A DNA stretch of 64,000 nt. It comes from Gammaproteobacteria bacterium (GTDB taxonomy: Bacteria > Pseudomonadota > Gammaproteobacteria > Pseudomonadales > Ketobacteraceae). Position 1 is the first letter of the stretch, and each line of letters begins with the position of its first letter. The stretch covers positions 1 to 64,000 of the forward strand of contig JABLXQ010000010.1 of assembly GCA_013178375.1 (NCBI GenBank). The letters run 5' to 3'. The translations under genes and the position numbers were made by a program. Below the pieces are notes generated by a model, which saw only the letters and a list, made by a program, of their open reading frames with translations, searched no databases and was not told where the DNA came from. Shown one piece after another: positions 1 through 9,156 of the stretch.

Positions 1-426
1 CTGAAAAAACGCAGCAACGATGAGCTGCGGCCGCTGGCGGGTTTTGTGGATGATATTTATATCCGTCTCGGCACCGCCAGTACCGGCAAGGCATCCTACG
101 GTTGCGAGATCGACAAGGCCACCTATGATCGCATCCAGCGCCTGATCGCCGAAATACGGACCGGCAATGGCGAACAGGTCCGGCCGGAACTGCACGACGT
201 GATGACCCTGGTAGTGGATGTGATGCTGCAGGGTTTCATGAAGCGGTCCGTCGATATGCTCAAGATGAATTTCATCGTGCGCAAGGTGGCGGACGGCGCG
301 GTTGCCACCTGCAAGGCGGCCGGTCACGGCGTGGTGAACAAGGTATTCAAGACGCTGGACGGCGATCAGCTGGTTCACCTGGCCAACTATTTCGACACCC
401 TGGTGTTGTCGGCCGAGCGCAACTGA
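1..426 (+). CDS. Hypothetical protein, C-terminal part (5' end outside the window)
   Basis: The reading frame is open from the first base to a TGA at 424-426, so this is the last ~141 codons of a longer gene. A GTG at position 46 is only an internal possibility and has no clear ribosome binding site. The visible part is soluble and mostly helical by composition, with alternating charged and hydrophobic residues and no transmembrane segment or metal-binding motif. I do not recognise the family. It is followed after ~130 bases by cmoA on the same strand, but nothing suggests a shared function. Confidence 0.6.
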   Translation: MKKRSNDELRPLAGFVDDIYIRLGTASTGKASYGCEIDKATYDRIQRLIAEIRTGNGEQVRPELHDVMTLVVDVMLQGFMKRSVDMLKMNFIVRKVADGAVATCKAAGHGVVNKVFKTLDGDQLVHLANYFDTLVLSAERN

Positions 427-558
427 TCCGGTGCGGCGGCGCAACTGCTTGTGCGGAAACAGCTTTTATTCTGCGCCGGCGGTTGTGACGGCGGCCTGCT
501 TGGCAGTATCGCAACGGGGGCATAGAATGCCCCCGACTTTTTCGTGCCGCAGACTGCC

Positions 559-1296
559 ATGACCGATTCCCCTGACAAGGACAACCTGTTCTCCCGCCCA
601 CGGCCCCATCTGGTGGATTTCGCCTTCGATGAGCAGGTGGCGCGGGTATTCCCCGACATGATCCGCCGCTCGGTGCCCGGCTACGACACCGTGATCGCCA
701 TGCTCGGCGTCTTCGCCAGCCATTACGTCACGCCCCATTCCCGCGTTTACGACCTGGGTTGTTCGCAAGGCGCCGCCACGCTGGCCCTGCGCCGTCACAT
801 CCACGTGCCCGATGTCACGCTCGTCGGTGTCGACAACTCGTCTGCCATGATCGAGCGTTGCCAGCACAATATCGCGGCGGACCTGTCGCCGTCGCAGGTG
901 GAACTGCGCTGCGAGGATATCCAGGACACGCCGCTGGAAAACGCTTCGCTGGTGGCGCTGAATTTCACCCTGCAATTTCTGCCGCCGGAACAGCGCGACG
1001 CCATGATCGGAAAAATTGCCCGTGGCCTGAATGCTGGTGGCGTGCTGGTGCTGTCGGAAAAAATCTGTTTTGACGATGCGCAGCAGCAAAACCTGTTCAC
1101 CGAACTGCATCATGAGTTCAAGCGCCTCAATGGTTACAGCGATCTGGAAATCAGCCAGAAGCGGCAGGCCATCGAAAACGTACTGATTCCGGACACGGCG
1201 GAGCAGCATCGCCAGCGCCTGCTGCGCAACGGCTTCTCGCAAGTGCACTGTTGGTTTCAGTGTTTCAGTTTCGCTTCGTTTCTGGCAGTGAAGTGA
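559..1296 (+). CDS. cmoA: Carboxy-S-adenosyl-L-methionine synthase CmoA
   Basis: CmoA converts SAM and prephenate to carboxy-SAM and phenylpyruvate. Carboxy-SAM is the donor CmoB uses to make 5-oxyacetyl-type wobble uridines (cmo5U34) in tRNA. The 245-residue product has the usual family length. Its Rossmann-type motif I, DLGCSQG, lies at residues ~65-71, and the N-terminal segment with the FAFDEQVARVFPDM block is typical of CmoA. I chose the ATG at 559, which gives the canonical N-terminus; a GTG at 544 in frame would add five residues. cmoB starts 9 bases after the stop, so the two are one operon and act on the same tRNA modification. Confidence 0.95.
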   Translation: MTDSPDKDNLFSRPRPHLVDFAFDEQVARVFPDMIRRSVPGYDTVIAMLGVFASHYVTPHSRVYDLGCSQGAATLALRRHIHVPDVTLVGVDNSSAMIERCQHNIAADLSPSQVELRCEDIQDTPLENASLVALNFTLQFLPPEQRDAMIGKIARGLNAGGVLVLSEKICFDDAQQQNLFTELHHEFKRLNGYSDLEISQKRQAIENVLIPDTAEQHRQRLLRNGFSQVHCWFQCFSFASFLAVK

Positions 1297-1305
1297 GAGC
1301 GCCGC

Positions 1306-2334
1306 ATGAGTATGGTTGATCAGGCCGGCGCGAACAGCACGCCATCTTCTTTTGATCCGATGCAGGAATTCACGCGTTTTGCCGAGGTGATGCGCCGTTC
1401 CGCGCTGGCACCCTGGACCGATGCCTTCATGCAGGCGCTGGAGCAGCAATTTGTGCCGGACCAGCACGGCGACTTCGCGCGCTGGCAAAGCTGTGTGGAA
1501 GCCTTGCCCCCGGTAAACGTGAGCCAATGTGACTTTACTGCGGATTCGGTGACGGTCGGTACACCGGGCGACTGCGATGACGCCACGCGTCAAAGAATCG
1601 AAACTGCGCTGCGCGGACTGCATCCCTGGCGCAAGGGTCCGTTCAATGTCTGCGGCATCCAGATCGACACCGAATGGCGTTCCGACTGGAAATGGCAGCG
1701 GCTGCAGCCGCACATACAATCACTGAAAAATCGCACGGTACTCGATATTGGTTGCGGCAGTGGCTATCACCTGTGGCGCATGCTGGGGGAGGGCGCGGCG
1801 CTTACCATCGGCATTGATCCGTCGCTGCTGTTCACACGCCAGTTCCGCGCCATCGAACATTTCACCGGGCCGCAACCGGTGTTTCATCTGCCGCTGGGCA
1901 TCGAGCATCTGCCGCCGGACATGCATGCGTTCGACACGGTGTTTTCCATGGGCGTGCTCTATCACCGCCGCTCGCCGCTGGATCATCTGCTGGAGTTGCG
2001 CGAACTGCTGCGCCCCGGTGGTGAGCTGGTGCTGGAAACCCTGATTGTGGATGGCCCGGAAGGTTATGCGCTGGTGCCGGAAGGGCGCTACGGGCGGATG
2101 GGCAACGTGTGGTTTCTGCCGTCGGTGCCGACGTTGCTGGCGTGGCTGAAGAAGATGCGTTTTCGTAATATTCGCTGTGTGGATGTGACGCCCACCAGGA
2201 TTCAGGAGCAGCGCCCGACCGACTGGATGACATTTCAGTCGCTGCCAGACTTTCTTGATCCGAACGACAGCAGTAAAACCTTCGAAGGCTACCCCGCACC
2301 GGTGCGCGCGATCATCCTTGCCGAGGCCCCCTGA
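1306..2334 (+). CDS. cmoB: tRNA U34 carboxymethyltransferase CmoB
   Basis: CmoB transfers the carboxymethyl group from carboxy-SAM to 5-hydroxyuridine-34 of certain tRNAs, widening wobble decoding. The 342-residue protein is slightly longer than usual (~320-330) because of an N-terminal extension of about 20 residues. It contains the CmoB-specific WRKGPF segment (~108-113), the DTEWRSDWKW block (~121-130) and SAM motif I DIGCGSG (~147-153). The start is preceded by GAGAG and lies 9 bases after cmoA. The stop codon sits in the loop of a GC-rich hairpin (2325-2340) that may slow or end transcription towards the convergent small gene downstream. Confidence 0.95.
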   Translation: MSMVDQAGANSTPSSFDPMQEFTRFAEVMRRSALAPWTDAFMQALEQQFVPDQHGDFARWQSCVEALPPVNVSQCDFTADSVTVGTPGDCDDATRQRIETALRGLHPWRKGPFNVCGIQIDTEWRSDWKWQRLQPHIQSLKNRTVLDIGCGSGYHLWRMLGEGAALTIGIDPSLLFTRQFRAIEHFTGPQPVFHLPLGIEHLPPDMHAFDTVFSMGVLYHRRSPLDHLLELRELLRPGGELVLETLIVDGPEGYALVPEGRYGRMGNVWFLPSVPTLLAWLKKMRFRNIRCVDVTPTRIQEQRPTDWMTFQSLPDFLDPNDSSKTFEGYPAPVRAIILAEAP

Positions 2335-2343
2335 GGGGCCGGA

Positions 2344-2601
2344 TCAGGCCCGGCCCGACCCCGGGTGTTCATCTTCCTTGCGGATCTTCTCCAGCGCCCG
2401 CATCAGCTTGCCGTGTTCGATATCGCTCTGGCCCGAGCGGATGTAATGCTCCAGCGCCAGATACAATTCCTCGTACTGCTTCAGTCGATAATTGTGATTT
2501 AACAGGCACTTGGCGATATGAAACTCATCCACGCCCTGTTCGCGCATGCGACCGGCTTCCGCCAGTGCCACGGTTAATTCCTCTTTGCTGGGTTTGCCCA
2601 T
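2344..2601 (-). CDS. Small conserved hypothetical protein (85 aa)
   Basis: An 85-residue, charged, helix-rich protein running convergently to cmoB, with only 9 bases between the stops. It has no signal peptide or membrane segment. The middle reads like a pair of amphipathic helices with many Leu, Glu and Tyr residues (HNYRLKQYEELYLALEHYI). The frame stays open further upstream, but that extension would cross the cobalamin riboswitch on the other strand, and the ATG at 2601 gives the plausible start. It looks like a small regulator- or chaperone-type protein, but no function can be assigned from sequence. Confidence 0.6.
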   Translation of the reverse strand: MGKPSKEELTVALAEAGRMREQGVDEFHIAKCLLNHNYRLKQYEELYLALEHYIRSGQSDIEHGKLMRALEKIRKEDEHPGSGRA

Positions 2602-2727
2602 GATGGAACCTCGACATACCGAATCTGTTTCATACCAGTCTAGCCCTCCACACCGGTTTTGCCTGCTTGCACAATCGCAACAGTCCCGCCCTTGACTAAT
2701 CGGGCGCAGACCATAAACTGGGCGCCT

Positions 2728-2900
2728 CGATGGTTCCTTCGCAGGATTAAAAGGGAACACGGTGCAGCAAGTCTCCTCTTGCCAAGTCCGTGGCTGTTCC
2801 CGCAACTGTAAGCGAAGAGCGATTTTCATCTACGGCCACTGGGCAACTGGGAAGGCCGAAAATCGCGACGACGCGCTAGCCAGGAGACCTGCCATCACGC
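2728..2900 (+). promoter_or_regulatory. Cobalamin (AdoCbl-type) riboswitch
   Basis: The segment carries the conserved cobalamin-riboswitch blocks in order: a GGTTCC/GGGAAC paired element with the GGTGCA box (~2731-2766), the central GGCTGTTCCCGCAACTGTAA B12 box region (~2792-2811), the GCCACTGGG/CTGGGAAGGC stem (~2835-2857) and the terminal AGCCAGGAGACCTGCC block (~2878-2893). It lies ~200 bases upstream of a btuB-like gene on the same strand. Binding of adenosylcobalamin is known to shut off downstream translation or transcription. I could not identify the expression platform in the ~200 bases that follow. Confidence 0.95.
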
Positions 2901-3102
2901 GAATGCCCCGGCATTCGTGCTCGTCACCTACCAGTAACGGGTATTTATTGGTGCGGCTACCGTCATGGTGACGATACCCAGGTGTTGTTGCCGTGGGCGA
3001 ATCGTCCAGCGCTGTTCATGATTTTGATGCATTTCATGTTGCTGTCGTGCGTTCGCGCCTGGCAATAACCGTTGTCTTACGGTTGTCGTTCAAAGGTGTT
3101 GC

Positions 3103-5025
3103 ATGAAGTTACGTCTGCTCGTTGTCAGTATTGGCGCCGGCCTCGGTGCCAACGTCGTTTTGTCTTCATTCGCCCAGGAAAATATCCAGCTGGCGCAAGT
3201 CTATTCCCCCGGCCTGGCAGACGAAGTGGTGGTGACCGCTTCGCGCTCGCCGCAGTCGTTGCAGGACACACTGGCCTCCACCACCCTGATCACGCGGGAA
3301 CAGATTGAAACGTCCCAGGCGCGGGATGTTTACCAGCTGCTGAAAACCGTGCCCGGCGTCAGCGTGCGTCGCAGTGGTGGACGGGGCAGTGCCACCAGCT
3401 TGTTCATGCGCGGCGGTGATGCCAGCAGCACACTGATTCTGGTGGATGGCGTTAACATCGAGAGCGCTACGCTGGGGCAGGTTGCGCTGGAGCAGCTGTC
3501 AATCGACCAGATCGAACGTATCGAAATTACCCGCGGCCCGAAATCCAGTCTGTATGGATCTTCTGCCATGAGCGGCGTGGTGCAGATCTTCACCCGCAAA
3601 GCGGCGCCACAGGATGGCGTTACTTATTCTGCGGGAATGGGCAACGACAAGACGCGGGATGGCAGCATCAGTGCCAGCGGATCCAGCGCCACCAATCGCT
3701 ACAACCTCACGGCCACCCACAGCACGGGTGACGGCTTCGATTCGCAGTTCGCCGATGACGAAGTGTCCGGTATCGCCTATTACGACTACGACGATGATGC
3801 CTGGCGCCGCTCTGCGTTATCGCTGAATGTCGAGCAGGATCTGGGGGAATACTTCACCGGCAATGTGGTACTGAACCGGGGCGAGGGTGAATCGGAATAT
3901 GATGTTGTGGATCTATGGTCCGCCGCTCCAGGCCAGACATTGCCTTATTCCACTTTCGATACTCTGATGTCGGCGTTGTCGCTGACCTTCGAGGGGGAAG
4001 ATTTTCGTTCCAAATTGCAATACGGCCACCTGGAGGACAGCAGCGAACAACACAATGATGTCGATTCCCTGGAGCCCTTTGAATATTCGTTGATTGAAAC
4101 CAACCGTGACACCGGGCTGTGGGAAAACACCTTTACTGCGACGGACTGGGCAACCCTGAACCTGGGCGTGGATTACACGCACGAGGAAGTGGCGGGCACC
4201 GTCATCTATTCGGAAGACCGGCGCGATACGTTTGGTGGCTACGCCAATTCACGACTGGATGTGTCTTCTCTGTCCTGGCTGTTGGGCATGCGCCATGATG
4301 ATCACGAAGCCTTCGGCAGCAAATGGACCGGTGATACAGCGCTGGGGTGGGAATTTGTTGATGGCGTGACTGCCAGTGCCAGCTACGGTACTGGATTCAA
4401 GGCGCCGTCATTCAACGATCTTTACTGGCCCGCATCGCCTTATTCCGCCGGCAATCCCGATCTGCTGCCGGAGGAAACCGATTCCTATGAGCTGGGTGTC
4501 GATGCCTATCGCGATTGGGGTAATGCCTCTGTCCACGTCTACAAATCCCATGTCGAGAATCTGATCCAGTGGGCGGAAGTGTCACCATATTTCTGGACCC
4601 CTTCCAATGTCGGGCAGGTGAAAACGCGCGGCGCGGAATTGCAGCTGGGCACTGAACAGTTCGGCATGCAGTGGCTGGCGTCATTCACTTATGAAAAAGT
4701 AACAGACGCAGCAACAGGCACCGATCTGGATCGCCGGCCCCGGCGTCGTGCGGCGCTGGACATGGACAAGCAGCTGGGTGATATAGCCTTGGGTGCGACG
4801 CTTTCTGCGCAGAGTTCCCAGTACGACGGTGTCGACGACAATGGCGAAAGGGAAACGGCCAGCGGATTTGGTCAGGCGGATTTGCGGGTTGCCTGGCAGG
4901 CGACCAAAGAATTAAAGGTGCGCGCGCGTCTGGATAATATGTTCGACACCGAATTTGAGGAAATTGTGGGATTCAACAATGAAGGTCGTTTCCTGATGGT
5001 CTTTGTCGACTACACAGCTGAATAA
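3103..5025 (+). CDS. btuB: BtuB-like TonB-dependent vitamin B12 receptor
   Basis: Outer-membrane receptor that should import cobalamin with energy from TonB-ExbBD. The 640-residue protein has a signal sequence (~1-25), a TonB box DEVVVTAS (~40-47), a plug domain (~50-165, with a VDGV strand and the ITRGPKSSLYG plug signature) and a long beta-barrel. The length and plug are BtuB-like, and the riboswitch upstream makes cobalamin by far the most likely substrate. No BtuF, BtuCD or salvage genes follow, so the receptor is a single-gene transcription unit. A 9-bp hairpin lies just after the stop. Confidence 0.9.
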   Translation: MKLRLLVVSIGAGLGANVVLSSFAQENIQLAQVYSPGLADEVVVTASRSPQSLQDTLASTTLITREQIETSQARDVYQLLKTVPGVSVRRSGGRGSATSLFMRGGDASSTLILVDGVNIESATLGQVALEQLSIDQIERIEITRGPKSSLYGSSAMSGVVQIFTRKAAPQDGVTYSAGMGNDKTRDGSISASGSSATNRYNLTATHSTGDGFDSQFADDEVSGIAYYDYDDDAWRRSALSLNVEQDLGEYFTGNVVLNRGEGESEYDVVDLWSAAPGQTLPYSTFDTLMSALSLTFEGEDFRSKLQYGHLEDSSEQHNDVDSLEPFEYSLIETNRDTGLWENTFTATDWATLNLGVDYTHEEVAGTVIYSEDRRDTFGGYANSRLDVSSLSWLLGMRHDDHEAFGSKWTGDTALGWEFVDGVTASASYGTGFKAPSFNDLYWPASPYSAGNPDLLPEETDSYELGVDAYRDWGNASVHVYKSHVENLIQWAEVSPYFWTPSNVGQVKTRGAELQLGTEQFGMQWLASFTYEKVTDAATGTDLDRRPRRRAALDMDKQLGDIALGATLSAQSSQYDGVDDNGERETASGFGQADLRVAWQATKELKVRARLDNMFDTEFEEIVGFNNEGRFLMVFVDYTAE

Positions 5026-5038
5026 GCGCGGCGTGTGA

Positions 5039-5068
5039 ATGCTGGCAAAGGTTTGGCCCTGCCAGCAT
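5039..5068. terminator. Hairpin between btuB and a convergent cyclase gene
   Basis: Arms ATGCTGGCA and TGCCAGCAT (9 bp, perfect) enclose a 12-base loop right after the btuB stop. There is no T-run on either side, so it is a weak candidate for an intrinsic terminator; it may simply stabilise the 3' end. Confidence 0.35.
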
Positions 5069-5116
5069 CCGGATCTCAACTGAGCAATGCGCGTCAGCGG
5101 GCCGCGAGTTAAAGAA

Positions 5117-7012
5117 CTACTCTGCCACCGCGATATCGATACCCACCACCCGGTTGCGGCCACTGCGCTTGGCCTCGTACAGCGCCCCATCCGCCGCCGC
5201 AATCAGTTTGTCGCAGACATAATTCCGTGTCGGCACCGTAGTGGCACAACCGATACTGACCGTCACCGGGATGCTCTGGCCCTCGTAGTCAAATGTCAGC
5301 GCCGCCATGGCCGCCCGAATCCGTTCTGCCATCTGCAGGCCACCAACGTGATCTGTGTGGGGCAACAGTGCAGCAAATTCCTCGCCGCCATAACGGGCCA
5401 GCTCGTCCGATGGGCGCTGCAGACACCCGTGTACCGCCCTGGCCACCGCACGCAGACAGGCATCACCCGCCAGATGGCCATAGCGGTCGTTGACCTGTTT
5501 GAAGTGATCGATATCGATCAACAACAGAGTCAACGCCAGTTGGGCCCGCGATGATCGTTTGACTTCGGTGGCCAGCTGCTCGTCGAAGAAGCGCCGGTTT
5601 TTCGTACCGGTCAAGCCGTCCATCCGATTCTTTTCCTGCAGCGCCGCATTGGCGGCCGACAGTTGATGCAGCGCATCATCGAGTTCCTGGGTGCGCTGCG
5701 CCACCCGCTGCTCCAGCTGATATTGGGCTTCCTGCTGAATGCGCTCGTTCTCTTCCTTGAGAATGGCCATGCGATGGGCCAGTGCGAACGACAGCAATAC
5801 TGCTTCCATGGCGGAGCCGATCTGCATGGCATATTCCGTCAGCAGATTACTGGGCACCAGGCCAAAGGTTTTCAGGGCGTAGAGCGAAATGCCGAGCAAC
5901 AGCACGGTCCACGCCAGCATGAAATAACGCGCCTGCCGAGCGCCGCTGGCTAGCGAAATGCCACCACAGGTAAGCACGATCAGCGCAGACACCAACGCTC
6001 CCGCTACCGCCAGCTTTAGCGCCATGGCATAAGGCAAGACGAATGGTGCCACAGTAAGAGCTAGCATCAGATACGCCGTAATACGCACTAGACTCGCGGC
6101 ACGGGGCATCAGTTTATCCAGGCTGAGAAAGCTGCGACTGAAATTGAGCATGCCCACCAGCGTGAAACTGATCAGTACGGGTTGCGCGGTCATGGCCCAG
6201 CGTGTCGATTCCGGCCACAGGTATTCGAACCCAAAACCACTGAGCGACACCAGAAACAGAATCGAGCTGCCGATAAAGTGCACGTAGTTCAGGTAGCTGA
6301 TCTCGCGGATCGAAAGAAAGATCAGAAAGTTGTACGCCAGCATCGAGAGCAGGATGCCATAGTAGATGCCCTGTATGACCTGCTCGTCATGGTCCTTTAC
6401 GTGAAACGCCAGGGGTGTCCACATCCGTAGCGGCAGCTGCAGAGAGCTGCTGGTCTGCACCCGGATATAGATCTCTTTTCCCTGACCTGGCAGCAAGGTG
6501 AGCGGATAAACGATATTGCGGTTCTTGATCGCGCGCTGGTGAAAAGGGAAAGTACGGCCCGCTACCGTGGTATCCACCAGCTGGCCGTTCTCAAGTACAT
6601 AAAAAGTGTAGTGATCGATAAGCGGATAGGCCGCTTCCAGCAACCAGTCGCGCTGCGCCGCATGATGATTCTCCAGACGCAGATGAAACCAGTAGGTCGA
6701 GGTGGTAAAACTAAAATTGAGGGCAGCGCTGGTGCTCTGCACAAAACGCGTGGGCATGGCCTGCACCTGGTCCAGCGTCAGCGTGCCTGCCGGGTCTTCC
6801 AGATAGCGCAGATGCTCCCCCACCAGAGAGCCGACAACCCGCTCATCGAGCTGCAGTACCGGGCCGACCTGGGCGTCTGCCGCAGACACCGCACCCAGGG
6901 CATGCGGCACCATCAGGGCACAGCCCAGCCACGCCAATAGATACCATGCGGCCATCTGCAGCCAGATTCTCCCCGGGCGCTGACGCGTTCCGGGAGCCGC
7001 AACGCTGGTCAT
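5117..7012 (-). CDS. 7TMR-DISM diguanylate cyclase (GGEEF)
   Basis: Membrane-bound sensor that should make c-di-GMP from two GTP. After a signal segment, a periplasmic 7TMR-DISM-type extracellular domain (~40-180) binds an unknown ligand, seven membrane helices follow (~190-390), then a short coiled coil (~400-450) and a GGDEF domain. The active-site loop reads GGEEF (~542-546), and the inhibitory I-site RPSD lies nine residues upstream, so activity with product inhibition is expected. I chose the ATG at 7012, preceded by GGGGTGG, over an in-frame TTG 12 bases earlier. It is convergent with btuB. Confidence 0.9.
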   Translation of the reverse strand: MTSVAAPGTRQRPGRIWLQMAAWYLLAWLGCALMVPHALGAVSAADAQVGPVLQLDERVVGSLVGEHLRYLEDPAGTLTLDQVQAMPTRFVQSTSAALNFSFTTSTYWFHLRLENHHAAQRDWLLEAAYPLIDHYTFYVLENGQLVDTTVAGRTFPFHQRAIKNRNIVYPLTLLPGQGKEIYIRVQTSSSLQLPLRMWTPLAFHVKDHDEQVIQGIYYGILLSMLAYNFLIFLSIREISYLNYVHFIGSSILFLVSLSGFGFEYLWPESTRWAMTAQPVLISFTLVGMLNFSRSFLSLDKLMPRAASLVRITAYLMLALTVAPFVLPYAMALKLAVAGALVSALIVLTCGGISLASGARQARYFMLAWTVLLLGISLYALKTFGLVPSNLLTEYAMQIGSAMEAVLLSFALAHRMAILKEENERIQQEAQYQLEQRVAQRTQELDDALHQLSAANAALQEKNRMDGLTGTKNRRFFDEQLATEVKRSSRAQLALTLLLIDIDHFKQVNDRYGHLAGDACLRAVARAVHGCLQRPSDELARYGGEEFAALLPHTDHVGGLQMAERIRAAMAALTFDYEGQSIPVTVSIGCATTVPTRNYVCDKLIAAADGALYEAKRSGRNRVVGIDIAVAE

Positions 7013-7195
7013 TTTCCACCCCAAACCATCGGCGCATTCCAGTCAATTCCGAAATTCCATCATTGATGTATAGCCGCCTTTGCCGACATCCACCACCTGC
7101 GGCAGGGACTTTTCCTGAATGTATTGACCGGCCGTTACTTCGCTACCGGGCCGGTCATATCAATATGGAATCCGGATTCGAGAACATTCCACAGA

Positions 7196-7441
7196 TCACC
7201 GGTGGCGAACCTTGAACAGCGCCAGATACTGCTTTTCGATTTCCTGCAGCAGGGTCCGGTTTTCCTCCAGCAAGTGATTGGCCCTGTCCAGCCTGCCTGA
7301 CACCCACTGTTCTTCCTGGGGGCCCTTTTTGTCGGGCTCGGCGCAGAGTGTTTCCAGCTCCGCCCGGTTCTGCGCAAGTTTGTCCCACCGGGTCAGAATT
7401 CTTTTTTCGCAAACCGCAATCGCCCCGTGAATATTTGCCAT
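7196..7441 (-). CDS. Small coiled-coil hypothetical protein (81 aa)
   Basis: An 81-residue cytoplasmic protein, nearly all helical, with heptad-like Leu/Ala spacing over the whole length, so probably a coiled-coil dimer. The ATG at 7441 is preceded by GCAGGAT at good distance; an earlier in-frame start would add seven residues. It lies between comM and the diguanylate cyclase on the same strand. No family is recognised. Confidence 0.55.
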   Translation of the reverse strand: MANIHGAIAVCEKRILTRWDKLAQNRAELETLCAEPDKKGPQEEQWVSGRLDRANHLLEENRTLLQEIEKQYLALFKVRHR

Positions 7442-7578
7442 ATCGATATCCTGCGTGTGCACCCAATGAAACGTTAACGTCCATTGTCCTGGGCGAAGCG
7501 GAATTTTTGATTGATACGAGTCAATGCCCTCTAACTTCAGGATGCACTTTGACCTCTTGCACTACTCCCCATCCAACA

Positions 7579-9072
7579 TCAACTGAACAACGCTCGATAG
7601 GAAAGCGCTTCACTCAAATGGCGCTTTCCTATCAGTGGCTCCCCCGCCAGATCTGCGATGGTGCGCGCCACTTTCAGCACGCGGTGATAGCCCCGTGCCG
7701 ACAGTCCCATTTTTTCCACGGCCAGCTGCAGGAATAGCGCATCTTCCGTCTGCAATGAGCAGTGCTGTTCCAGTAGCCTTCCGCGCAGATCCTGGTTGGG
7801 AGCAGCCTGCCGATCCAATTGCCTTTGGCGTGCAACCGTCACCCGCTTCTGCACCACGTTGCTGCACTCGCCGCCACCAGGCTGCTGCAATTGCGCAATT
7901 GGCAGTGCATCCACGCGGATGTGCAGGTCGATGCGGTCCAGCAGCGGGCCCGACAATTTGCTCTGGTACTTGTTGCAGCACAGTTGCGGATTGTTGCAGC
8001 CCTCCGGCGGCTTGTCCGGATGGCCGCAGGGGCAGGGGTTGAGCGCCGCGATCAACTGAAAATTCGCCGGATACACCACCTGCTGCGCGGCGCGGGAAAT
8101 GGCAATCTCGCCGGTTTCCAGTGGCTCCCGCAACACCTCCAATACTTTGCGTGGAAATTCCGGCAGCTCGTCGAGAAATAGAATTCCATTGTGCGCCAGC
8201 GAAATTTCGCCGGGCTTCGGATTGCTGCCACCGCCTGCCAGTGCCGCGCCGGACGCCGTGTGATGCGGCGCGCGAATCGGCCGCTGGTGCAGTGCCCGCG
8301 CATTCACCTGCGCCACCGAATGTACGGCGGCCACTTCCATCATTTCCGCATCCGTCATCGGTGGCAGAATGCCGGGCAGCCGTGCCGCCAGCATGGATTT
8401 GCCGGCACCTGGCGGGCCCAGCATCAATAAATTATGTTTTCCCGCAGCGGCCACTTCCAGGGCGCGCCTGGCCTGGTGCTGGCCGCGCACATCGCTCAGG
8501 TCCGGGTAGATCTGCAGTTCATCGTCCGATGCAGGTTCGGCAACAAATGCCGTCAGCTGTTGCGGATTTTTCAGCAGCCCGCATACCTGCATCAGATGTT
8601 GTGCGGCGTGAATGCGGCTGGTTTTCGGTACGCTGGCTTCATTGGCATTGTGTTGCGGCACAAACAGGCTGCGCTGTTGTTTCGCCGCAGCCAGCGCTGC
8701 TGTCAGCGCACCATCCACCGGCCGTAGTTCCCCTGACAGCGCCAGTTCACCGATGAATTCGTGCTGCTCCAGTGCCGGCAGTGGAATCTGTTCCGACGCC
8801 GCCAGGATGCCGATGGCGATGGGCAGATCGAAACGGCCGCCGTCCTTGGGCAGATCGGCGGGGGCCAGGTTTACGGTAATGCGGCGTTGGGGAAATTCCA
8901 GGCCGGAATTGAGGATCGCGCTGCGCACGCGTTCCTTGCTTTCGCGCACGGCGGCATCGGGCAGGCCGACAATGTTAAAGGCGGGCAGACCGTTGGACAG
9001 GTGCACTTCCACGGTTACTTCCGGTGCGTTCATGCCCACGCGGGCGCGGGTGCGTACAAGGGCCAGGGTCAC
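7579..9072 (-). CDS. comM: YifB/ComM family Mg-chelatase-like AAA+ ATPase
   Basis: ComM is a hexameric AAA+ helicase that drives branch migration when incoming DNA recombines during natural transformation; it is also present in species not known to be competent. The 497-residue protein has the ChlI-like N-terminal domain, Walker A GPPGAGKS (~219-226), Walker B LFLDE (~298-302) and the C-terminal Mg-chelatase domain with a Cys-rich segment (CPCGHP, CCNKY). I chose the GTG at 9072 because AAAGGAC sits seven bases upstream and the N-terminus then reads as in homologues; a further upstream frame extension lacks a binding site. It neighbours ubiK and glnK-amtB, as is common in Pseudomonas relatives. 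Confidence 0.93.
   Translation of the reverse strand: MTLALVRTRARVGMNAPEVTVEVHLSNGLPAFNIVGLPDAAVRESKERVRSAILNSGLEFPQRRITVNLAPADLPKDGGRFDLPIAIGILAASEQIPLPALEQHEFIGELALSGELRPVDGALTAALAAAKQQRSLFVPQHNANEASVPKTSRIHAAQHLMQVCGLLKNPQQLTAFVAEPASDDELQIYPDLSDVRGQHQARRALEVAAAGKHNLLMLGPPGAGKSMLAARLPGILPPMTDAEMMEVAAVHSVAQVNARALHQRPIRAPHHTASGAALAGGGSNPKPGEISLAHNGILFLDELPEFPRKVLEVLREPLETGEIAISRAAQQVVYPANFQLIAALNPCPCGHPDKPPEGCNNPQLCCNKYQSKLSGPLLDRIDLHIRVDALPIAQLQQPGGGECSNVVQKRVTVARQRQLDRQAAPNQDLRGRLLEQHCSLQTEDALFLQLAVEKMGLSARGYHRVLKVARTIADLAGEPLIGKRHLSEALSYRALFS
7596..7633. repeat. Perfect 13-bp inverted repeat at the 3' end of comM
   Basis: GATAGGAAAGCGC and its exact complement GCGCTTTCCTATC are separated by 12 bases, inside the last codons of comM (Ile-Gly-Lys-Arg ... 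Ala-Leu-Ser-Tyr-Arg). No T-run follows, so it is not a standard terminator. It could stabilise the mRNA end or be a chance result of coding. Confidence 0.5.
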
Positions 9073-9156
9073 GGTTCGTCCTTTTGATTGGCGATCCGTT
9101 ACTAGACGGTTGTGGCGCAAGTTTTTGCGCAGGCAGGTTTCGGTTTGTCGGGTCGT

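Noticed and set aside
466-1719. Long open frame on the minus strand across cmoA and cmoB
   Set aside because: It is antisense to two well-identified genes, has low-complexity His/Arg/Gln composition and no family motif.
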